Positions 40,794-45,398 of a stretch of DNA of 45,398 nt are shown here, in pieces (positions within the stretch are counted from its first letter, which is position 1; every line of letters starts with the position of its first letter). The notes under the pieces were generated by a model. That model saw only the letters and a list, made by a program, of their open reading frames with translations. It had not been told where the DNA came from and did not search any database. A program made the translations under genes and the position numbers. The DNA is from Cytophagaceae bacterium (GTDB taxonomy: Bacteria > Bacteroidota > Bacteroidia > Cytophagales > Spirosomataceae), in contig CANFWR010000003.1 in assembly GCA_947450865.1 (NCBI GenBank), forward strand, positions 1 through 45,398, written 5' to 3'.

Positions 40794-41170
40794 AAAAATG
40801 GATCGCACTCAGCCTTTTTTTAGTAGGCTGCTCGCAGGCGGAAGAAAAGCTGAGCGAGGAATTGCAAACTAAAGTCTTAGGCCTGCACGATGTGCTAATG
40901 CCTAAAACAGAACAAATCGTTTCCCTGAAATCAAAATTAGATAGCCTTTCAACAGGAGCAGATTCAACACACGTTCGCCAACTGATTCGTTCATTAGACA
41001 AGGCAGACCAATCGATGATGGATTGGATGCACCAGTTCTCGATCGATAGTTTGGGGAAAATGGATGTAAATACCAAGGTGATTTACCTCAAGAACCAATA
41101 CACTCAACTCACTGAACTTCAAAAATTAACAGATTCTACCCTAGATGCGGCACAAAAATATCGTCCTTAG
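40790..41170 (+). CDS. Hypothetical coiled-coil lipoprotein
   Basis: MKKWIALSLFLVGCSQAEEKL (lipobox), helical body; ATGA overlap with recN. Confidence 0.7.
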   Translation: MKKWIALSLFLVGCSQAEEKLSEELQTKVLGLHDVLMPKTEQIVSLKSKLDSLSTGADSTHVRQLIRSLDKADQSMMDWMHQFSIDSLGKMDVNTKVIYLKNQYTQLTELQKLTDSTLDAAQKYRP

Positions 41171-41759
41171 TATTGCTTTAGCTGTTTTGGCTTTCTCCTG
41201 TTCACAAGAGAAAAAATTGCCTTTTATGGGCCCTAAAACGGTAAATGCAAAAGGCGACACGGTATACCACCAGATTCCAGCGTTTCGGTTTTTAAACCAA
41301 GATTCTGTTATTGTTACAGAGAAAGACGTGGAAGGCAAGGTGTATGTGGCCGACTTTTTCTTCACCACCTGCCCTACCATTTGTCCTAAAATGAAAACGC
41401 AAATGTTGCGCATTTATGAGCGATATAAAGAACGTGACGACGTACGAATCCTATCTCACAGCATTGATCCTGATTTTGATAATACCTCTGTGCTGAAAGA
41501 TTATGCGAACCGATTGCACATAGAAGCCCCTAAATGGAATTTGTTAACTGGAGATAAGGCGACCATTTATAGGCTAGGCCAAAAGAGTTATATGGTTTCT
41601 GCTCAGCAAGACCCGAACGAGGCCGGTGGATTTGTTCACAGTGGCGCCTTCATTTTAGTGGATAAAAATAGACACGTCCGAGGCATTTATGATGGCACCG
41701 TGGAAACGGAGGTTAATCATTTGTTGGAGGATATGGAGGTGCTTTTAAAAGAGCAGTGA
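41145..41759 (+). CDS. SCO1/SenC family protein
   Basis: VYVADFFFTTCPTICPKMKTQMLRIYERYK (CxxxC), AGGFVHSGAFILVDKNRHVRGIYDGT. Confidence 0.93.
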   Translation: MRHKNIVLSIALAVLAFSCSQEKKLPFMGPKTVNAKGDTVYHQIPAFRFLNQDSVIVTEKDVEGKVYVADFFFTTCPTICPKMKTQMLRIYERYKERDDVRILSHSIDPDFDNTSVLKDYANRLHIEAPKWNLLTGDKATIYRLGQKSYMVSAQQDPNEAGGFVHSGAFILVDKNRHVRGIYDGTVETEVNHLLEDMEVLLKEQ

Positions 41760-41791
41760 AATCCCAAAGGGATTTTACTGCTCTTTTAAAA
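41743..41791 (+). terminator. Strong symmetrical terminator overlapping the SCO 3' end
   Basis: TTTTAAAAGAGCAGTGAAATCCC-AAA-GGGATTTTACTGCTCTTTTAAAA: 23-bp arms with a single G-T position and a 3-nt loop. Confidence 0.88.
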
Positions 41792-41798
41792 TAGATAC

Positions 41799-41871
41799 CA
41801 AAGTCCAAAGAGCAAAGATCAAATACAACACTTTAAACTTTTTGCTTTGGACTTTGAACTTGAACTTTGAA
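41799..41871. repeat. Inverted AAAGNNN / CTTTNNN heptad-repeat array
   Basis: AAAG at 41800, 41807, 41814 (AAAT at 41821); CTTT at 41831, 41838, 41845, 41852 (CTTG at 41859, CTTT at 41865). CAAAGTCCAAAG (41799-41810) is a perfect 12-bp inverted match of CTTTGGACTTTG (41845-41856). Confidence 0.8.
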
Positions 41872-41873
41872 TT

Positions 41874-42242
41874 ATGAAATACTTACTTCTTCTTATCATC
41901 CCATTTTTTTTCTCTTGCCAAAGCAAAGAAGAAATCACCCAACAACAGTATTCCGTTGAAGGAATGGCACTATACAAAGCAAATTGCGAGAATTGCCACC
42001 AGGCGGATGGATCAGGATTACGTGATTTGTATCCGTCTATTCAACAAACAAAATTAAGCCCTGAGGCTTTGGCCTGCTTATTGAAGAATGGTAAAAAGGG
42101 CAATGGATTTATGCCGGCTAATCCGAAACTACAAGCGTTAGATATCGCAGAGCTTATGACCTATATGCGCGAAAAATGGGGTGGTAAAAAACAGATTTAT
42201 CCGGCAGACAGCGTAAAGTTAGCCTTGCAAAACTGCCGCTAA
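41874..42242 (+). CDS. Small c-type cytochrome
   Basis: Lipobox FFFSCQS; GMALYKANCENCHQADGSGLRDLYPSI (CxxCH); NGKKGNGFMPANPKL; IAELMTYMREKW. Confidence 0.92.
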   Translation: MKYLLLLIIPFFFSCQSKEEITQQQYSVEGMALYKANCENCHQADGSGLRDLYPSIQQTKLSPEALACLLKNGKKGNGFMPANPKLQALDIAELMTYMREKWGGKKQIYPADSVKLALQNCR

Positions 42243-42781
42243 TTAGTAGGCATTCCTTCTACCGCAACGACTGAATTTCGGACTTTTCGTAAGGAATAAG
42301 AAGAGAAATCTTGTGCAGCATCAAGCCCTACCCCATTGACTAATTCTGTGCGTGTTCTTAATTGAACCGCCTTGTCTGTGAAGATTCGTTTTTCAACAGG
42401 CAACCAATTGAATTCATCCGTCTTTAAAGTTTCTTCTTTTTCAATGTTGTGGATGACCACGTGGCCGATGAGTTTGTAGGTGTTTTTTTGGCGATAAAAA
42501 TGGGCTGAATCGCCACGCACTTCCGAGGTGATTTTTCCTGTTTTATCATAGAACCAAAGTTTCATTTCCTTCGGGTAAATCCGATCTTCAGAAGCCAATG
42601 TTAATTGTTCCTCCGTAACCATTCTAACTACCTTTCTAGCCGAATCAGAATACACCATATCGATTCCAAACAATTCTGACTTAGGCCCTACATAGACCGC
42701 TTTCGAATCGTCCGCTTTTTCGCGACAGGAAAAAATAGTGCTGGTAATGAAGAGCAAAAAGAGGACACTCGAATTGCGCAT
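42239..42781 (-). CDS. lptC: LPS export ABC transporter periplasmic protein LptC
   Basis: Lipobox TIFSCREK; YSDSARKVVRMVTEEQLTLASEDRIYPKEMKLWFYDKTGKITSEVRGDSAHFYRQKNTYKLIGHVVIHN...LKTDEFNWLPVEKRIFTDK. Confidence 0.88.
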   Translation of the reverse strand: MRNSSVLFLLFITSTIFSCREKADDSKAVYVGPKSELFGIDMVYSDSARKVVRMVTEEQLTLASEDRIYPKEMKLWFYDKTGKITSEVRGDSAHFYRQKNTYKLIGHVVIHNIEKEETLKTDEFNWLPVEKRIFTDKAVQLRTRTELVNGVGLDAAQDFSSYSLRKVRNSVVAVEGMPTN

Positions 42782-42790
42782 TGGAGAAAA

Positions 42791-44098
42791 TTAGTTGATT
42801 TTCTGCTTTTGGAACCATAAATCACTAAAGGTCAAACCTAAAGTCAAACGGTGGTATTGTTCTTCCATTCCGTTTTCTGTGATCAAACCACGACGGCCCA
42901 CTTGGTAGGCAATATTTAGGAAGGAAAGATTGCGAAGTGGAAAAGCTAATCCAAAGCTCAAGTTCTTGTCAGTTGCATAATTTCCATTTCCTAAAAAGTC
43001 ATAAGGTGTTTTTTCAAAAGAGGCTCCCATCCGATAGGTAGTTCTCTTCAAATAACTTGAAACAGATTCTACGTCAGGTGTGTATTCGCCCCCAACAGAA
43101 ATTTTTTGCGCTGCAGGTAAGGTAGCAGAACGGCCTAAATTATTATTTACTTTACTCCAATCTGTGTAGGTATAATCAACACCAATCATCCATTTGCCTG
43201 CCTTTTCAAGACTCACGCCAAAACGCTTACCTACTGGGATTTGTTGTACAAAAGGGGTAGATTGCTGTAAAGTATCTGCATTAATCACTGTAATCCCCGA
43301 AAGGTTCATCGTTGCAAATCGTTTTACTTCTTTAGCATTCAATGTGGAATTCAAATCAAGCGTTGCTCCAAAATTCAAAAACAAATCAGATTTCAAATTA
43401 GCTCTGTAAGCAAAGCCTGCCTTAAATTGAAAGTCTGAATAAGAAGCTAAATCCTCTAATTGCACTTTATAATATTGTCCATCGGACATATTTTGGGTGG
43501 CTACATTCCGGTTTACTTGACCAAACAAATAATCCATTTGCAATCCTACGTAGAACTCTTTATAAACGCGTACACCATTCGTCAGAGATACCTTACTCAC
43601 ACCACCACTACCTTTATAGCTGTAAATCAGACTATCCACACCCAACAAATTCAAACGACGATACGATCTTGTTTCGTATTCGACTGCTGAATGAGGGCGA
43701 ATTCCTACAGACATTGTCCAACGACTTGATATGGGTAGGGTTAAATTTAAAGACTGATAATTTCCCCCAAAAACCTTTTGTTGCTGACGGTAATCCTGTA
43801 ATGTTTTGTATTCTGTGTTTATGCCTACCTCTAAATTAGTCCAACGATTTCTCGCTAATAAAGCTGGATTGACCACATTGGTATAGATCCCATTTGAATT
43901 AGAAACACCAATGCCGCCCATCATCATTTGAGTAACATTATTTCCGGATTGAATTTCACCCATACCTAAATAAGAGTAAGGAGAATTCAAGATCGTCTGT
44001 GCCCAAAGTGCAGGGCTCACCGATAAAAACAATACGATTAATAGAGAACGAAGTGTTTTCGGAAGGGCTGTAGGCTGATTCAAAGAAATAAAATTCAT
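42791..44098 (-). CDS. Outer membrane beta-barrel protein (FadL/OmpP1-like architecture)
   Basis: ORF 42791..44251; signal peptide start at ATG 44098 (MNFISLNQPTALPKTLRSLLIVLFLSVSPALWAQ); SPYSYLGMGEIQSGNNVTQMMMGGIGVSNSNGIYTNVVNPALLA; repeated beta-strands. Confidence 0.75.
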   Translation of the reverse strand: MNFISLNQPTALPKTLRSLLIVLFLSVSPALWAQTILNSPYSYLGMGEIQSGNNVTQMMMGGIGVSNSNGIYTNVVNPALLARNRWTNLEVGINTEYKTLQDYRQQQKVFGGNYQSLNLTLPISSRWTMSVGIRPHSAVEYETRSYRRLNLLGVDSLIYSYKGSGGVSKVSLTNGVRVYKEFYVGLQMDYLFGQVNRNVATQNMSDGQYYKVQLEDLASYSDFQFKAGFAYRANLKSDLFLNFGATLDLNSTLNAKEVKRFATMNLSGITVINADTLQQSTPFVQQIPVGKRFGVSLEKAGKWMIGVDYTYTDWSKVNNNLGRSATLPAAQKISVGGEYTPDVESVSSYLKRTTYRMGASFEKTPYDFLGNGNYATDKNLSFGLAFPLRNLSFLNIAYQVGRRGLITENGMEEQYHRLTLGLTFSDLWFQKQKIN

Positions 44099-44176
44099 AA
44101 AATTAAAATCCTCCCTTTTGGGAATACTAGTGTGTAAAGGTCGTAATTTTATTTCACATTCGACTAAGTTATTAGC

Positions 44177-44184
44177 TATATTTG
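44177..44184 (+). promoter_or_regulatory. Candidate -7 element TATATTTG for the mechanosensitive channel gene
   Basis: Exact TAnnTTTG match 25 nt before the ATG at 44209; no clear -33 TTG. Confidence 0.4.
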
Positions 44185-44208
44185 AACTCAAAATTAATAA
44201 AGTGAACG

Positions 44209-45273
44209 ATGGAGGAATTAAAAAACGGAATCTATTTAGATAATTCAGCATGGGATTTACTCCTTTTTGGAGGAATTATTTTAATCAGTTTTATCTTAAG
44301 ACGTTTTTTCTCTAATTCCTTTTCAAAGATTGTTTACCGCTTTCTCCCCGATGAATCCATCTCGATTCAAGATTGCGTGCAACTCATTCGCAAACCATTT
44401 GAATTACTGATCTTTTGGATTTTCTTATATTTTGCGGTCCAAAACCTTCACGTCCCATCTGCCTGGAATATTCAGCCGATGGAGAATTTTGGCCTACTTT
44501 ACCTCCTTGAAAAAGCCTTCGAATCAGCGGTCATTTTCACCATCACCTGGGTCATTGTTCGCCTAATGAAAGTCATTATTCTAGTCGCTCAAGAAAAGTG
44601 GAATGGCGCGGATCAGAAATCCAAACAACAATTCATTCCGTTTCTGAACGATTTGTCGATGGTCTTTATTATCACGGCTGCTGGATTTGTTTTCCTCGGT
44701 CGCGTTTTCGAGGTGGATGTGGTTGCCCTCATAACCGGTTTAGGAATTGGAGGTTTAGCCCTAGCCTTAGCCGCTCGTGAAACTTTGGAAAATTTATTCG
44801 CTTCTTTCACCATTTTCCTAGACCTCCCATTTGTCGTAGGTGACAATATCCAAATAGGATCTATCAGCGGCGATATCGAAAAAATTGGATTTAGAAGCAC
44901 GCGAATCCGCGGCGCAGATGGCAATTTAATTTTAGTCCCTAACCGCCTATTAACCTCACAATCGCTCGAAAATATGAGCGAACGCGATTACAGACGAGCA
45001 AAATATACGATTCAATGCGAATTAAATACCAAGCCGGCACAAATTGAAAAAGCCATCGCTGCGATTGAAACCTTCATCCAAGAAGAACCCTTGTGTAAGA
45101 AAAAAGCTCCTAAGGTGATATTCGAAGGTTTTGGAGCCTATTCCATTGATATTTCCGTGACATATTTCGTCCAAACCAAAGACTTCGCTAAGTTTCAAGC
45201 TACGAAACAGGCCATTAATTTAGGGATATTAAAGGTGTTAGAGAAGGAGAAGATTGTGATGGCGAGGAGCTAG
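44209..45273 (+). CDS. MscS family mechanosensitive ion channel
   Basis: TM3/beta domain text ALITGLGIGGLALALAARETLENLFASFTIFLDLPFVVGDNIQIGSISGDIEKIGFRSTRIRGADGNLILVPNRLLTSQSLENMS. Confidence 0.94.
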   Translation: MEELKNGIYLDNSAWDLLLFGGIILISFILRRFFSNSFSKIVYRFLPDESISIQDCVQLIRKPFELLIFWIFLYFAVQNLHVPSAWNIQPMENFGLLYLLEKAFESAVIFTITWVIVRLMKVIILVAQEKWNGADQKSKQQFIPFLNDLSMVFIITAAGFVFLGRVFEVDVVALITGLGIGGLALALAARETLENLFASFTIFLDLPFVVGDNIQIGSISGDIEKIGFRSTRIRGADGNLILVPNRLLTSQSLENMSERDYRRAKYTIQCELNTKPAQIEKAIAAIETFIQEEPLCKKKAPKVIFEGFGAYSIDISVTYFVQTKDFAKFQATKQAINLGILKVLEKEKIVMARS

Positions 45274-45296
45274 TCACTAGTCACTAGTCACTAGTC
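45270..45296. repeat. Tandem heptanucleotide repeat (CTAGTCA)x3.9 overlapping the mscS stop codon
   Basis: CTAGTCA at 45270, 45277, 45284 plus CTAGTC at 45291; the stop TAG (45271-45273) is inside copy 1. Confidence 0.95.
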
Positions 45297-45302
45297 GAAA
45301 TG

Positions 45303-45337
45303 AAAGCATAAAGAATAAAGCACAAAGAATAAAGTCG
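45303..45337. repeat. AAAGNNN heptad array (5 units)
   Basis: AAAG at 45303, 45310, 45317, 45324 and 45331, exact 7-bp phase: AAAGCAT AAAGAAT AAAGCAC AAAGAAT AAAGTCG. Confidence 0.9.
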
Positions 45338-45339
45338 GA

Positions 45340-45354
45340 ATCCCCTGCGGGGAT
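45340..45354. other. GC-rich hairpin after the heptad array
   Basis: ATCCCC-TGC-GGGGAT perfect 6-bp stem with 3-nt loop, no following T-run. Confidence 0.6.
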
Positions 45355-45398
45355 GAATTTAGGAAATATTTCTTTCTGACTCATCCTCATTTCATGAA

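Noticed and set aside
40591-41076. 161-aa minus-strand ORF
   Set aside because: Antisense to recN and the downstream lipoprotein, both of which have clear coding features.
45270-45337. CRISPR array interpretation of the tandem repeats
   Set aside because: The unit is 7 bp with no spacers of CRISPR size, and no cas gene is present in the window.
1-45398. Mobile element, prophage or defence island
   Set aside because: No transposase, integrase, phage structural, restriction-modification, toxin-antitoxin or reverse transcriptase text was recognised; the content is core metabolism and T9SS.

Overview
The window reads as a core-type chromosomal segment from a Bacteroidota genome, probably Cytophagales-like. 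That placement is inferred from the T9SS/gliding genes, the TonB/DUF4249 pair and TAnnTTTG promoter motifs, not from a database search. It is densely coding and carries housekeeping genes: ubiE, nrdA, rpmE2, holB, hemC, obgE, adk, priA, pyk, hemD, sucD, recN and lptC. It also carries a large share of a type IX secretion/gliding apparatus: porT-like, gldD, and a porP/sprF-gldK-gldL-gldM-gldN cluster. I saw no rRNA, tRNA, CRISPR array, IS element, prophage or recognisable defence system. The least-explained signals are non-coding. (1) Two intergenic loci (41799-41871 and 45270-45337) carry arrays with an exact 7-bp period, AAAGNNN/CTTTNNN and (CTAGTCA)n. (2) The ~530-bp nrdA/rpmE2 intergenic region contains nested inverted repeats, a possible structured RNA, and a GCAGGGAATC motif shared by both divergent leaders. 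(3) A strong bulged hairpin lies 11 nt before ubiE. (4) A 23-bp inverted repeat overlaps the stop of the SCO gene. (5) A palindromic PadR operator candidate sits next to its own promoter. No computation was run; all repeats were read by eye from the sequence.
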